DNA from: Pseudomonadota bacterium
GTDB lineage: Bacteria > Pseudomonadota > Gammaproteobacteria > Burkholderiales > Chitinibacteraceae
Assembly (NCBI GenBank): GCA_026399755.1
Contig: JAPLQI010000004.1
Coordinates: 1-64,000 of the forward strand
Direction: 5' to 3'
DNA: 64,000 nt
Part shown: piece by piece, positions 37,866-47,894 of the stretch
Position numbering within the stretch: the stretch's first letter is position 1
Layout of the letters: each line of letters begins with the position of its first letter
Notes under the pieces: generated by a model
The model's input: the letters and a program-made list of their open reading frames with translations, nothing else
Databases searched by the model: none
What the model was told of the DNA's origin: nothing
Translations under genes and position numbers: made by a program

Positions 37866-39653
37866 ATGGGTGCTTTGATCGGAATCGTTTCTCAGAACAA
37901 TGTTCTGAGCAATATTAATCAACAACTCGCCCCTCTAATTGAACAAGGCCATTGCAGCGCAACCCTTATTAGCGATCAAGCCGATGCGCAAATTCTATCC
38001 TGCCCTATTCTCACCTTGCACCGGCATTTGCACGAGCAAACGGCACATCGGGTTTTAATCCGCTTAGATTGGGATAAGCCCAATAGTAGTAGTGTGGCCA
38101 ACTGCCGACAATTTATATCCGTGTGTTGTCGAGGCTTAATTGAAAATAGTGAAGCCTTGCAAGATAAATTGGCCATCTTGGGCTATTTAAACGAGAGAGT
38201 AAGCACAGCCCAACTTGCCGCCGATTTAATTCACTGGCATTACCGCACCCAACATGATTTATTAAAAGCGGTTCATTTAGCCGCCAGTGAAATCTGCGGT
38301 GTTTATGCCTTGGGGGTGATATCGACAGATCATCCTGATGAAATCATCTGCACCTCAAAGCAGATTCCTCTCTTTATTGCGCTAGGGGAAAGCTGCGCAG
38401 CTTTCTCAGACCAGCCACAAGTACTCCAAAGCATTGCTCCAGAAATGCACTGCTTGGCCCTTGGTGATACAGCAAAATTTAGCACTAAGGAATGCACCAT
38501 TGTCGATCATCAGGGCGAGCCCTGCCAACGATTGGCGACAGATCTTCAGCAAGTCAGCATCAAGCTGCATGGCTTTCATCACTATATGCAAAAGGAAATC
38601 AAAGAGCAGGCGGCCATTTTTGCCGACATCCTTGATGACACGGGTTGTGACGCCAATTTAGCTCAGCTACTCGATAGCGATGCCGCGCGGGTACTTTGCG
38701 ATATAGAAGGCATTTCATTACTGGCCAGTGGCAGTAGTTATCATGCGGCACTGATCGCTCGCTACTGGTTTGAAGCCTTGGCTGGCCTCCCCTGCACAGT
38801 AGAATTAGCCAGTGAATATCGCTATCGCGATGCAGTTCAGCACCATAACACGCTGATTATTGCGATCTCCCAATCAGGGGAAACCGCCGACACCATTGCC
38901 GCACTGAAACATGCACAAAGCCAAAATCACGAACACACACTGGCCATCTCTAATGCGTCCCCCAGCACCTTGATGCAATTGGCTCGCTTCCAGCTCTTTT
39001 TAGCTGCGGGGCCAGAAATTGGCATTACCTCAACCAAAACTTTTAGCACCCAATTGCTTGCCTTATATCGACTAGCGCTCAGTTTTTCAAAATTACGGGG
39101 TCATCTTGCTCCCGCAGCAGAAGCCGCTGCCTTTGATGACCTGCAACGCCTACCCCGTGCAGCAAGTGAGCTAGATAGCATCACCGAACAATTGCAAGAA
39201 TGGGCAAAAATGATATACGCCTGTAAGCATCTGTTTTTTGTTGGCCGCCATCTTTATTACCCCCTCGCCCAAGAGGCTGCTTTAAAGATGCAAGAAGTCG
39301 CTTATATCCATGCCTATGGCTTCCCTGCTGGTGAACTAATCCACGGACCACTGACATTAGTAAACAAAGACTTACCTGTCATCGCCTGCTTACCATGGAA
39401 CCGCCTAACCGAAAAACTACTTGCTAATTTGCAAGAAGTCAGGGCACGAGGTGGCGAGTTATTTATTTTATCTGATGCAGGGCTCGCCTCAGCAGAACAC
39501 TTTAATGTGATTTGCATGAGCCATAATCTGCACGATTTAAATCCCGTTTTATACGGCATTGCCTTACAAAAATTGGCATATTTAACTGCAATATTACAAA
39601 ATAACGACGTGGATACCCCAAGATTTCTAAGCAAATCGGTAAAGAAATCTTAA
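37866..39653 (+). CDS. GlmS paralogue with degenerate glutaminase domain and intact sugar-isomerase domain
   Basis: A 595-residue relative of glutamine-fructose-6-phosphate aminotransferase. The N-terminal third follows the glutaminase fold but lacks its site. GlmS starts Met-Cys-Gly, with Cys as nucleophile. Here the start is MGALIGIVSQ, the HTRWATHG loop is replaced around Arg66, HNGIIEN has become CCRGLIEN, and the conserved Asp of ETDTEV is lost. The two SIS domains (about 280-590) are well kept: SGSSYHAALIARYWFEALAG, ISQSGETADTI, GPEIGITSTKTFSTQL, AALKMQEVAYIHAYGFPAGE, and the terminal lysine in FLSKSVKKS. It may use free ammonia, deaminate or isomerise a sugar phosphate, or be regulatory. 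Confidence 0.88.
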   Translation: MGALIGIVSQNNVLSNINQQLAPLIEQGHCSATLISDQADAQILSCPILTLHRHLHEQTAHRVLIRLDWDKPNSSSVANCRQFISVCCRGLIENSEALQDKLAILGYLNERVSTAQLAADLIHWHYRTQHDLLKAVHLAASEICGVYALGVISTDHPDEIICTSKQIPLFIALGESCAAFSDQPQVLQSIAPEMHCLALGDTAKFSTKECTIVDHQGEPCQRLATDLQQVSIKLHGFHHYMQKEIKEQAAIFADILDDTGCDANLAQLLDSDAARVLCDIEGISLLASGSSYHAALIARYWFEALAGLPCTVELASEYRYRDAVQHHNTLIIAISQSGETADTIAALKHAQSQNHEHTLAISNASPSTLMQLARFQLFLAAGPEIGITSTKTFSTQLLALYRLALSFSKLRGHLAPAAEAAAFDDLQRLPRAASELDSITEQLQEWAKMIYACKHLFFVGRHLYYPLAQEAALKMQEVAYIHAYGFPAGELIHGPLTLVNKDLPVIACLPWNRLTEKLLANLQEVRARGGELFILSDAGLASAEHFNVICMSHNLHDLNPVLYGIALQKLAYLTAILQNNDVDTPRFLSKSVKKS

Positions 39654-39808
39654 TAAAAATTCAGCAAAAAAAATACTCAAGACAGCTATTGTTAGCTACA
39701 TAAGGATGGGCTACCACCTCACCCTCAAGCTAATGACTTGTCATTAAAACGCAATGTAATAGTCATATTCTTCGACGTTTTTCTGCACCACAGATTTAGA
39801 GACGCCTG

Positions 39809-41461
39809 ATGAAAATGACCACGCAATTAAAATGGGTAAGCAGCTTAACCGTCGCTGCTCTTATTTCTCTTGGCGGCTGGATGGCCTGGGAAACCCATGC
39901 ACTTGCACATGATTTTACCGTGGATAGAGACAGTCAAGATGCCGTAAAAGCACTGAATAAAGCCCGTAATACCATGCTCATTATTTCCCGCTTAGACCCT
40001 CTGGCAGAATCGGCGAATAGCCAATTAAACGCAGCCCAACAAAGCGTGCAAACGGCAGTGCCCATCATTAAAAAATACTTAAGCCCCGCCGCCAAGCAAC
40101 AATTAGACGGCATGCTCAGTGGTCATTGGCAAAATTATCTAAAGCAGTTTCAAAGTGCCATCACTATTGCCACAGACAGCCCGCAAGACGCTTTAAGCAT
40201 TCCTGAGCAAATCTATAAAAATGAATTAGAACCTAGCTTGGCGGTACTCAATCAAATTGAAATGGCTTTACAAAGCCAATCACAAGCAGCCAATCACATT
40301 ATTGATTCACGGATTAATCATTTATTATTTGTTGTGCTCTTGCCGCTACTTTTGTGCGCTCTATTTATTTTGGCCAGCCAGCTGCATTTTGCCCGCAAAC
40401 TAAAAAGCCGCTTACAAGCCATGGCTATTGAAACGGCAAAACTAGAAATGGGAGATTTAAGCTGCCGTATTGCAGAAACACCCGATGAAATGGGTGAGCT
40501 GGGCCGTGGGATCAATCGATTTTTAAATCAGCTAGAAAGCACACTGCAGCAAGCACGACTAGCCTCACAGCTGTCTAGAGAAGAAGCAGGCCATGTAACG
40601 CACCTTGCCCAAGCCAACCATGAAGGTGCCACATTACAAAGCAATCACTTACTAGAAATTGGCTCAAGTAGTGTGCTACTGCAAGATTCTATTAACCATA
40701 TCAGTGTACAAGCCTCTCGAACCGCCAGTATCAGCCAACAATCGCTGCATAGCGTACAAGCAGCTCATTCGGCAGGCAACGATTCAAGGCTCAAGCTAGA
40801 AGCACTGGCGGGTGACTTTAATCAAATCGAAACCACCATGCAGGCTTTAAGCCAAGCCATCCGCCAAATTGTAAATGTAGCTGGCATGATCGAAGACATT
40901 GCAGGGCAAACCAATCTACTCGCGCTCAATGCCGCCATTGAAGCAGCTCGCGCTGGCGAGCATGGCCGTGGCTTTGCGGTAGTGGCCGATGAAGTACGCA
41001 AACTATCCCAGTCCACGGCAGAATCAACCAAAAATATTCGCCGTATTTTAGTTGACACCCAAACCTGCACCCAAGACACCCTAGAAGCCATGCAATCTGC
41101 CGCCACCCGTGTGACCGAATGCCAACAAGATAGCCAAACGATTAGTAGCGCCTTAGGAGATATCAATCAGGCCGCGAGCAAGGTGCACGATATGATGGCC
41201 ACCATCACCGCCTCAGTAGAAGAGCAAAGCTCATCTAGCGAAGCGATGAATGAAAGATTGCGTGATATTGGCGGCAACGCACAGGCGAGCAGCCAACGTA
41301 GCGAACAAATGCTGAACGAAATGCGCGAGCTGACTTTTGCTGCCAATCATCTCGATACACAGCTGGCCTTCTTTAAATTTCGCCGTCACGGCCATGATCA
41401 TAAAGAAGAGCCAATTTCTATCAGACCAATGACTCATTTCGATTTGCGCTTGGCCGCTTAA
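39809..41461 (+). CDS. Methyl-accepting chemotaxis protein
   Basis: A 550-residue chemoreceptor. A first membrane helix (near residues 13-33), a periplasmic helical domain of about 140 residues of the four-helix-bundle type and a second helix (near 172-193) are followed by HAMP ([20 protein letters not shown]). The signalling hairpin tip is [20 protein letters not shown], then [18 protein letters not shown]. The ligand is unknown. No CheB/CheR docking pentapeptide is seen at the C-terminus (DLRLAA). It has its own terminator and is probably a single unit. Confidence 0.95.
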   Translation: MKMTTQLKWVSSLTVAALISLGGWMAWETHALAHDFTVDRDSQDAVKALNKARNTMLIISRLDPLAESANSQLNAAQQSVQTAVPIIKKYLSPAAKQQLDGMLSGHWQNYLKQFQSAITIATDSPQDALSIPEQIYKNELEPSLAVLNQIEMALQSQSQAANHIIDSRINHLLFVVLLPLLLCALFILASQLHFARKLKSRLQAMAIETAKLEMGDLSCRIAETPDEMGELGRGINRFLNQLESTLQQARLASQLSREEAGHVTHLAQANHEGATLQSNHLLEIGSSSVLLQDSINHISVQASRTASISQQSLHSVQAAHSAGNDSRLKLEALAGDFNQIETTMQALSQAIRQIVNVAGMIEDIAGQTNLLALNAAIEAARAGEHGRGFAVVADEVRKLSQSTAESTKNIRRILVDTQTCTQDTLEAMQSAATRVTECQQDSQTISSALGDINQAASKVHDMMATITASVEEQSSSSEAMNERLRDIGGNAQASSQRSEQMLNEMRELTFAANHLDTQLAFFKFRRHGHDHKEEPISIRPMTHFDLRLAA

Positions 41462-41480
41462 TAGGGGAAGTTTGGAACAT

Positions 41481-41513
41481 AAAAAACCCGAGCCTTCATG
41501 TCTCGGGTTTTTT
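41481..41513 (+). terminator. Rho-independent terminator of the chemoreceptor gene
   Basis: AAAAAACCCGAG and CTCGGGTTTTTT form a stem with a nine-base loop directly after the gene. Confidence 0.9.
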
Positions 41514-41544
41514 ATTCTCAGTAGCACGGGTAGCTTGGGCTAAA

Positions 41545-41597
41545 GCTTTATCAGCCCAACATGCCAATAGACGGGTGATGCGTTTAGCTGATAAAGC
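41545..41597. repeat. 11-base inverted repeat with long loop
   Basis: GCTTTATCAGC at 41545-41555 is the exact inverse of GCTGATAAAGC at 41587-41597, 31 bases apart, downstream of the yqjK-like gene. Function is unknown. Confidence 0.45.
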
Positions 41598-41636
41598 GCT
41601 CGCAGCATGACGGCACTTCGGCGTAATGCCAACAAA

Positions 41637-41909
41637 TCAAGATTTACGGCGTTTATTCATCACAAAACGAGCAATCTGTACCACACCAAACGCGAGGGCT
41701 AGGTGCTTTTTTAAGCCTTCAGAACGTAAGGCATATCGGGCTAATTTTAACCAGCCCAATACGCCACCTTGAGGCTGACTCATCGCCAAGCCTTCTTGCA
41801 AGATATTCATCGGTTGAGAAAAAGCTTTCAACTCTTGCCTTAACGCTTGCCGCTGCTGCTCGGCCTTAAGTTGTAGAAATTGCTTACGGTAGAAGCGGGC
41901 GAGTTTCAT
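41637..41909 (-). CDS. YqjK-like small basic protein
   Basis: A 90-residue basic protein starting MKLARFYRKQFLQLKAEQQR. A helical, glutamine-rich first half is followed by a mildly hydrophobic second half (KHLALAFGVVQIARFV) and a lysine-arginine tail. It resembles YqjK in position and style rather than by a strong motif. Its start overlaps the stop of the preceding gene (ATGA), so the three small genes form a coupled operon like E. coli yqjD-yqjE-yqjK. Function is unknown. Confidence 0.65.
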   Translation of the reverse strand: MKLARFYRKQFLQLKAEQQRQALRQELKAFSQPMNILQEGLAMSQPQGGVLGWLKLARYALRSEGLKKHLALAFGVVQIARFVMNKRRKS

Positions 41910-42298
41910 GCCTCCTCCTCCTGACCGGCTTGCAATAAAGCTTTTCGGTCTCGTGCTAGCTCGGCACACGTTACTGGAAATAAATCAGCAGCATGCCTTA
42001 GCCGATAACGCAAGCAAGCAACGCATGCCAGCGCAGCAGTGCCATAAGCCAAGGTTAAGCCCAGCGCGACCGCGATCCGATGACTATCCCAAAAGATAAT
42101 CAGCAGCAGTATTGCAGCGAGGGCTAAGCACAATCCCCCTAAGATGGCGGCGATCACACCTAAAATAAGATGACTTAAAAAGCGCTGCAAAGCGTCTTGC
42201 AGCTCTAAGCCAAACAACTCTAAGTGCGTACTAGCCAAGCCGAGGCCGTGCGCAAAAATTCGCCGCACACCTGTAAAAAGAGGAATTGAGGGTTTCAC
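41906..42298 (-). CDS. YqjE-like membrane protein (phage holin-like family)
   Basis: A 130-residue inner-membrane protein with two long hydrophobic helices (LILGVIAAILGGLCLALAAI and LGLTLAYGTAALACVACL), typical of the YqjE/holin_9-like family. No ATG exists in a suitable place, so GTG 42298, three bases past the stop of the upstream gene, is taken as the start with translational coupling. A GTG at about 42271 is an alternative. The family has no firm function. The ElaB/YqjD neighbour is a membrane anchor. Confidence 0.75.
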   Translation of the reverse strand: MKPSIPLFTGVRRIFAHGLGLASTHLELFGLELQDALQRFLSHLILGVIAAILGGLCLALAAILLLIIFWDSHRIAVALGLTLAYGTAALACVACLRYRLRHAADLFPVTCAELARDRKALLQAGQEEEA

Positions 42299-42300
42299 GA

Positions 42301-42600
42301 TTAGCGGCGCGAAATCAGCATGCCGACCAGTGCACCCACCGCAGCAGCCACACCAATGGCCTGCCAAGGATGGTCATGCACATACTCGTCGGTTACTTTT
42401 GCCGCTTGTTTTGCCTTAGCAACAGCCACTTGTTCTACTTCAACTAAACGCACTTTAGCCGTACGTAAGCGCTCCACCGCGCGGGCGTACAACGCTTCAG
42501 CATCTTTGCCACCTGCTTGTGATGCTTCAAGCAAGAGTTGTTCCGCTTCTAGTAAGATATCTTGTGATTGATCGAGTAAAGTTTCGCTATTGGTATTCAT
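42301..42600 (-). CDS. ElaB/YqjD/DUF883 family membrane-anchored protein
   Basis: A 99-residue protein with a long amphipathic, alanine- and glutamate-rich helix, then VHDHPWQAIGVAAAVGALVG and a final SRR. The HPW motif and the single C-terminal membrane helix are the hallmark of the DUF883 family. E. coli YqjD and ElaB tether to the inner membrane and bind ribosomes in stationary phase. A similar role is inferred. It is the first gene of the three-gene small operon. Confidence 0.9.
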   Translation of the reverse strand: MNTNSETLLDQSQDILLEAEQLLLEASQAGGKDAEALYARAVERLRTAKVRLVEVEQVAVAKAKQAAKVTDEYVHDHPWQAIGVAAAVGALVGMLISRR

Positions 42601-42678
42601 AAGAAAGACTCCTTAGAAGTACATAAGAAAAAAAACTGACACAAGTTACGAAGTGATTTAGCTGGAAAAGTTCAGTCT

Positions 42679-43512
42679 TTAAACAAAACGCATCGATAAA
42701 TCGACCGCTTGAATATCTTTGGTCAGCTTGCCAATCGAAATACGTTGCACGCCCGTCTCGGCAATTTCGCGCACGGTCAGCTCATCTACACCACCCGAGG
42801 CTTCTAAAATAGCACTGCTTCCTGCCAATGCCACTGCCGCCCGTAAATCTGTTAAGTTCATATTGTCGAGTAAGACCGATGTAGCGCCTGCATGTAGAGC
42901 TTGTTCTAGCTCATGAATAGTTTCTACTTCAATTTGAATACTAACATCAGGCGGTGCCAGTTTCACAGCAGAGTGTAAGGCTGCGGCAATACTACCGGCA
43001 GCTAGAATATGGTTCTCTTTAATTAAAATGCCATCGTATAAGCCAAGACGTTGATTTTGGCCACCTCCCACGGTTACCGCATATTTTTGCGCCAAACGCA
43101 GCCCAGGCAAAGTTTTGCGGGTGTCATGAATTTTTGCCGTGGTGTGTGCAACTAAATCAACGTACCGACGGGTTTCTGTCGCCACTGCAGATAAAGTTTG
43201 TAAAAAATTCAAAGCACTTCGTTCTGCCGTCAATAAGCTACGTGCCAAACCATCGATGCGGCAAAGCGTTTGATTTTCTTCAACACGCTCGCCTTCTTTA
43301 ACCAGCCATTCGACTTTTACCTTGGCATCCACTTGGCGAAATACTTCGTCAAACCAAGCCTGCCCACACAGCACGGCACGTTGGCGAGCAACCACCGTAG
43401 CTGTGCCTTGGGTGTCGCTAGCAATCAATAACGCAGTCCAATCACAACAAGCAATATCTTCTAATAGGGAGCTCGCCACTTGAGCGGCAATCAAATGTGA
43501 AGCAGGAATCAT
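42679..43512 (-). CDS. nadC: Nicotinate-nucleotide pyrophosphorylase (carboxylating)
   Basis: A 277-residue quinolinate phosphoribosyltransferase, the third step of de novo NAD synthesis. Visible family parts are ERSALNFLQTLSAVAT, HDTRKTLPGLRLAQKYAV, GGGQNQRLGLYDGILIKENH, the QIEVETIHELEQAL barrel strand and LEASGGV near the C-terminus. ATG 43512 has TGGAA upstream and gives the usual length. A longer frame to 43590 is not supported. nadA and nadB are not in the window. Confidence 0.96.
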   Translation of the reverse strand: MIPASHLIAAQVASSLLEDIACCDWTALLIASDTQGTATVVARQRAVLCGQAWFDEVFRQVDAKVKVEWLVKEGERVEENQTLCRIDGLARSLLTAERSALNFLQTLSAVATETRRYVDLVAHTTAKIHDTRKTLPGLRLAQKYAVTVGGGQNQRLGLYDGILIKENHILAAGSIAAALHSAVKLAPPDVSIQIEVETIHELEQALHAGATSVLLDNMNLTDLRAAVALAGSSAILEASGGVDELTVREIAETGVQRISIGKLTKDIQAVDLSMRFV

Positions 43513-43614
43513 CGTTTTTTCCAAAAATAAATCTACACGTGTCAGTAAAGTCTTGCTTAGAGTAATACAAGTCAACTCTATAAGTATCACACTAAGGCCG
43601 TATAGTAAAAATCA

Positions 43615-43676
43615 TGTAGGGCGGGTGAAACCCGCGAGCAATCGTGCATAAATACGCGGGTTTCACCCGCCCTACA
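43615..43676. repeat. Perfect palindromic repeat (TGTAGGGCGGGT family)
   Basis: The arm TGTAGGGCGGGTGAAACC plus CGCG at 43615-43636 is the exact inverse of 43655-43676, with an 18-base centre. Each arm is itself a small hairpin (GCGGGT with ACCCGC). Related copies lie at 27392-27452 and 27840-27862, and a variant at 60441-60491. It resembles a REP/BIME-type element. Confidence 0.85.
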
Positions 43677-43797
43677 AATGCCCAAATACCTAAGTCAATC
43701 CTTATAAGGGTGATGTACATACCCCAATGGGAATACATATAGCAGCATCTACCCTAGGTGATTTTTCTCTAAAAAAATACGTCCACAACCATCGTTC

Positions 43798-45147
43798 CTA
43801 CGCTCGCGGAAACTCAAGCGGTGCAATCGCGGCCGCTAATTCTGAACGTATCCTTGCTAAGCCCAAGGGCGTTTGCGCCTCTATCCTAAGCGTTAATACG
43901 GGCGTGGTATTAGATGCGCGAATCAGGCCAAAGCCATCGGCGTATTCAATGCGTAAACCATCAATCGTAAAAATCCGTAAAGCCTGAGGGAAAACAGCTT
44001 GTTGGCTAATTTGAGCCACTAGCTGATGCCCATCTTGCGCCAAAGCCACTTGCAGCTCAGGCGTGGAAACAGAAGTGGGCAAGCTGAGCAACATTTGCTC
44101 CAAATCATGCTCAGCCATCAGGCTTAAAAAACGCGCACCTGCAAACAAAGCGTCATCATCTTGCCAATCAATAAAAGCAAAATGCCCCGATAACTCGCCA
44201 GCCAGTAAGGCTTGAGAAGCGTGTAAATGACGCTTCATATGCCCGTGGCCCGTCGGAATCGCAGCGCAACTACCGCCTTTGCTTTTAACCCATTCGGCAA
44301 TTAAACCGCTCGATTTCACATCGTATAAGATATGACCCGGCTGCTTTTCTAGGGCGGCGGCGGCAAATAACATTAGCAATCGATCGCCAGGGATGCTTGC
44401 ACCATGACGAGTCACCACACCTAATCGATCGCCATCGCCATCAAATGCCAAGCCAATATCTGCACCATGTTCTTGTACCGCAAGTTTTAAATCTGCGAGA
44501 TTCGCCTCAACCTGTGGATCGGGATGATGATTAGGAAAAGCACCATCAACTTGGCAAAACAGCTCAATCACTTCACAGCCTAATGCGCGATATAAATCAG
44601 GGGCAAAAGCACCTGGCACGCCATTACCACAATCGACCACAACCTTAAAAGGCCGCGCTAAAGGGCTAGTAGCAGCCACAGCCGCATAATAATCAGCAGC
44701 AATATTTAGCGGCTGAATCTGGCCGCTACCAACAATAAAATCATCAGCCTCAATCCGCAGCCTTAAAGCTTGCAAGGCTTCACCATCAATGGTTTCGCCA
44801 GCCAACGTCATTTTAATACCGTTATAGTCAGCAGGATTATGGCTTCCCGTAATCATGACGCCTGAGCCAGCGGCATACTGACGCGCCGCAAAATAAAGCA
44901 AGGGCGTGGCAGCCATTCCCAAATCCAAGACAGTGATGCCACTCTGGACCAGCGCATCAATCAAGGCACCTGCTAAGGCAGGGCTTGAAAAACGACCATC
45001 TCTTGCCACGGCAATCTGCTTAACCCCCCGCGCATGTGCTTCGGCACCGAGGCCTAAGCCAATAAAATGGGCAGCCTCTGGGTTCAGCAAGGAAGTTTTA
45101 GCGCGAACATCGTAAGCTTTAAAGAGGGACGGAGAAAGGATAGGCAC
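43798..45147 (-). CDS. Phosphomannomutase/phosphoglucomutase
   Basis: A 449-residue alpha-D-phosphohexomutase, interconverting hexose 1- and 6-phosphates for nucleotide-sugar synthesis. The N-terminal FKAYDVRAK, the phosphoserine loop ITGSHNPADYNGIK, the metal loop FDGDGDRLGV and the sugar loop GELSGHFAF are all intact. The last phosphate-binding loop reads RASNTTPVLTLR. GTG 45147 is taken as the start: AGGA lies nine bases upstream and it avoids a large overlap with the upstream gene. The start is ten bases after the yheT-like stop, so the two are probably co-transcribed. Confidence 0.94.
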   Translation of the reverse strand: MPILSPSLFKAYDVRAKTSLLNPEAAHFIGLGLGAEAHARGVKQIAVARDGRFSSPALAGALIDALVQSGITVLDLGMAATPLLYFAARQYAAGSGVMITGSHNPADYNGIKMTLAGETIDGEALQALRLRIEADDFIVGSGQIQPLNIAADYYAAVAATSPLARPFKVVVDCGNGVPGAFAPDLYRALGCEVIELFCQVDGAFPNHHPDPQVEANLADLKLAVQEHGADIGLAFDGDGDRLGVVTRHGASIPGDRLLMLFAAAALEKQPGHILYDVKSSGLIAEWVKSKGGSCAAIPTGHGHMKRHLHASQALLAGELSGHFAFIDWQDDDALFAGARFLSLMAEHDLEQMLLSLPTSVSTPELQVALAQDGHQLVAQISQQAVFPQALRIFTIDGLRIEYADGFGLIRASNTTPVLTLRIEAQTPLGLARIRSELAAAIAPLEFPRA

Positions 45148-45157
45148 AAGTAACTTC

Positions 45158-46150
45158 CTAACGGGGTAGATGACACTGAAAAAAACGATGCAAAGTTTGC
45201 GGCAGCCATTGCAAATGGCCGGGCATGCCACCAGAAACAAAACCAACATGCCCGCCTTCTAGAGTCTGCATCAGTGTAACGCGATCGGACACATCCGCCT
45301 GCGAAGGCAAAGATTCAAAAGGCACAAAAGGATCGTTTTTTGCATTAATCACTAAACTAGGCAGGCGAATCGCAGCAAGATAAGGCTTACTACTCGCGGC
45401 CTGCCAGTAATGTTCGACACCTTTAAAGCCATGAATCGGGGCGGTGACTAAATCATCAAACTCACGCAAAGTGGTGGCGCGGCGTAAGCCTATCTGATCT
45501 AAAAAAGGGTTATCGACCAGCTTGAGCTTAGCAAAGGTCTTTTTGCGTAAGCTGCGCAAAAATTCACGTGTATACACTCGGCGATTAAAGCCCTGATCTA
45601 AAGCCACACCCGTCGCGGCCAAATCCATCGGTGCGCAAACGGCCGCAGCCCCATCAATCACCGCCGCCGCAGCATCGCCCTGCTCTCCCAACCACTTGAG
45701 TAAAGCATTTCCGCCAAGCGATACACCAACCGCAAAGATCGGCACATCGGGATGCTGCGCACGAATACGGCATAACACCCAATCGATTTCAGCAGAATCC
45801 CCTGCGTGATAAGCCCTAGGTAAGCGATTAATAGCATTACCACATGAGCGAAAATGCGGCACAACGCCCCGCCAGCCTTGCAAATAAAGATAATCAAACA
45901 GGGATGTAGCGTAATGGCTACGTGAGCTGCCTTCTAAACCGTGAAATAACACCACCAAAGGTGTTCCGGCTCGGCCATCAACCCAATCGACCACAATGGA
46001 ATCCAAATCGGGCGTGATCCATGATTCTCTTCGATACGCCGGCATTTTTTTCCACATCATGGTGGCAGGATAAATCGTCTGCGCATGCCGACCCGGCAGC
46101 CATGCAGGAGCTAGATAAGCCGGTACAGAAAAAGGAAGGGCACGAGACAT
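45158..46150 (-). CDS. Alpha/beta hydrolase, YheT family
   Basis: A 330-residue hydrolase of the YheT/ABHD1 group. The N-terminal YLAPAWLPGRHAQTIYPA, the FHGLEGSSRSHYATSL oxyanion region, the nucleophile elbow AVGVSLGGNALLKWLG and the late histidine in EGGHVGFVSGG are visible, with NAKNDPFVPF providing the acidic residue. The substrate is unknown, and family members act on esters or lipids. ATG 46150 is preferred over TTG 46168. It is probably in a two-gene unit with the phosphohexomutase. Confidence 0.9.
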   Translation of the reverse strand: MSRALPFSVPAYLAPAWLPGRHAQTIYPATMMWKKMPAYRRESWITPDLDSIVVDWVDGRAGTPLVVLFHGLEGSSRSHYATSLFDYLYLQGWRGVVPHFRSCGNAINRLPRAYHAGDSAEIDWVLCRIRAQHPDVPIFAVGVSLGGNALLKWLGEQGDAAAAVIDGAAAVCAPMDLAATGVALDQGFNRRVYTREFLRSLRKKTFAKLKLVDNPFLDQIGLRRATTLREFDDLVTAPIHGFKGVEHYWQAASSKPYLAAIRLPSLVINAKNDPFVPFESLPSQADVSDRVTLMQTLEGGHVGFVSGGMPGHLQWLPQTLHRFFQCHLPR

Positions 46151-46182
46151 AGCCAGAGAAATATCCAAAAAGGAAAAATGGG

Positions 46183-46213
46183 CAGAAAAAAAGGGGCGAA
46201 TAAACGCCCCTTT
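46183..46213 (-). terminator. Rho-independent terminator of ybiT
   Basis: AAAGGGGCG at 46190-46198 pairs with CGCCCCTTT at 46205-46213. Seven T follow on the minus strand, between ybiT and the yheT-like gene. Confidence 0.88.
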
Positions 46214-46289
46214 AATTTTAACACCAAAACTTACATAAAGTTTTCTTTAGATTTCAAAAAAATAAGCATTTTGAAATGAGTGATGCAGC

Positions 46290-47894
46290 TTAATCAAGAC
46301 CTCGGCTCGCCAAGTAATCTTCATATCCACCCACATAGTAATTATATGTGCCATCACCATTGAGTTCTAAGATTTGCGTTGCTAACGAGCTTACAAAAAT
46401 ACGGTCATGCGATACAAACAGCAGCGTGCCCTTGAATAAATCGAGCGCCAAATTCAAAGATTCAATCGACTCCATATCCATATGGTTAGTCGGCTCATCC
46501 ATAATCAGCACATTTGGCGTTTCAAGAATTAACTTACCGTATAGCATGCGGCCTTTTTCACCACCTGACAGCACGGTAACCATTTTCTTCACATCATCGC
46601 CGCCAAACAATAAGCGGCCCAAGATGCTGCGAATGACTTGATCGTCGGTACCTGGCTGGCTCCACTGCTTCATCCAATCAAACAGGGTGATTTCTTGTTC
46701 AAAATCGGCTTCATGATCTTGAGCAAAATAACCAAGCTGAGCTTTTTCTGCCCATTTGATCTTGCCGCTATCAGGATGAATCACATCCATCAGCAGCTTC
46801 ATCAGCGTGGATTTACCTACACCGTTACCACCAATGATGGCGATTTTCTGACCCGCTTCGATAATCAGATCCAGATTTTGGATCAACGGCTTATCAAAAG
46901 ACTTAGACACCAAGGACAGCTCAACCGCTTGACGATGCAGCTTGGATTTTTCTTCCACTTCAAAGCGGATATAAGGGTTCTGGCGGCTCGATGGTTTAAC
47001 ATCGACCATGCCTTCTTTAATCTTATCAGCCAGCTTCAAGCGGCTGGTTGCCTGACGTGCTTTCGATTTATTAGCCGAGAAACGCGCAGCAAAGGAATTG
47101 AGCTCAGCTACTTTTTCTTTGGCTTTTTGGTTATCTGTCAGCAAACGTTCACGCGCTTGCGTCGATGCGATCATATAATCGTCGTAAGTACCCGGATAGA
47201 TGCGGATTTCACGGAAATCTACGTCGGCCACATGAGTGCACACTTGATTCAAGAAGTGCCTATCGTGCGAGATAATAATCATGGTGGAATCGCGCTCATT
47301 CAGCGAGTTTTCCAACCAACGAATCGTGTTGATATCCAAGTTATTGGTCGGCTCATCGAGCAGTAATACTTCAGGATTAGAAAACAGCGCTTGCGCCAGC
47401 AATACACGCAATTTCCAACCTGGCGCTACATCGCTCATCGGGCCAGAGTGCTGCTCAATCGGAATACCTGCACCTAATAACAAAGCACCTGCGCGCGCTT
47501 CGGCAGTGTAGCCATCGTATTCGGCTACTTTACCTTCCAACTCAGCCGCACGCATATAATCATCTTCGGTGGCTTCTAAATTGGCATAAATCGCATCACG
47601 CTCTGCCAATACAGCCCACAACTCTGCATGACCTTGCATGACCACATCGATTACACGCAAGTCTTCAAATGCAAATTGATCCTGTGTCAGTTTACCCAGA
47701 CGCACGCCAGGCTCTAACATCACATTGCCACCGGTCGGCTCTAAATCGCCGCCCAGAATTTTCATAAAGGTTGATTTACCGCAACCATTTGCGCCAATCA
47801 AGCCATAACGATTACCGTCGCCAAATTTGACCGAAACCTTTTCAAACAAAGGCTTTGCGCCAAACTGCATCGTAATATTAGCCGTACTAATCAT
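46290..47894 (-). CDS. ybiT: ABC-F family ATPase, YbiT type
   Basis: A 534-residue soluble protein with two ABC domains and no membrane part, as in translation-associated ABC-F factors. The first Walker A is GANGCGKST and the second GGNGVGKST. The first signature region has the YbiT-specific [19 protein letters not shown] in place of LSGG, and the second is [14 protein letters not shown]. Walker [12 protein letters not shown] and [11 protein letters not shown] are intact. Family members act on the ribosome, and the exact role of YbiT is uncertain. ATG 47894 has AGGG upstream. A degenerate copy of its first codons and leader lies just upstream. Confidence 0.95.
   Translation of the reverse strand: MISTANITMQFGAKPLFEKVSVKFGDGNRYGLIGANGCGKSTFMKILGGDLEPTGGNVMLEPGVRLGKLTQDQFAFEDLRVIDVVMQGHAELWAVLAERDAIYANLEATEDDYMRAAELEGKVAEYDGYTAEARAGALLLGAGIPIEQHSGPMSDVAPGWKLRVLLAQALFSNPEVLLLDEPTNNLDINTIRWLENSLNERDSTMIIISHDRHFLNQVCTHVADVDFREIRIYPGTYDDYMIASTQARERLLTDNQKAKEKVAELNSFAARFSANKSKARQATSRLKLADKIKEGMVDVKPSSRQNPYIRFEVEEKSKLHRQAVELSLVSKSFDKPLIQNLDLIIEAGQKIAIIGGNGVGKSTLMKLLMDVIHPDSGKIKWAEKAQLGYFAQDHEADFEQEITLFDWMKQWSQPGTDDQVIRSILGRLLFGGDDVKKMVTVLSGGEKGRMLYGKLILETPNVLIMDEPTNHMDMESIESLNLALDLFKGTLLFVSHDRIFVSSLATQILELNGDGTYNYYVGGYEDYLASRGLD

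Noticed and set aside
46638..47366. A 242-residue plus-strand frame opposite ybiT
   Set aside because: It is antisense to a well-conserved ABC-F gene, and its sequence is low-quality and unlike any family. Long opposite frames are common across conserved genes.
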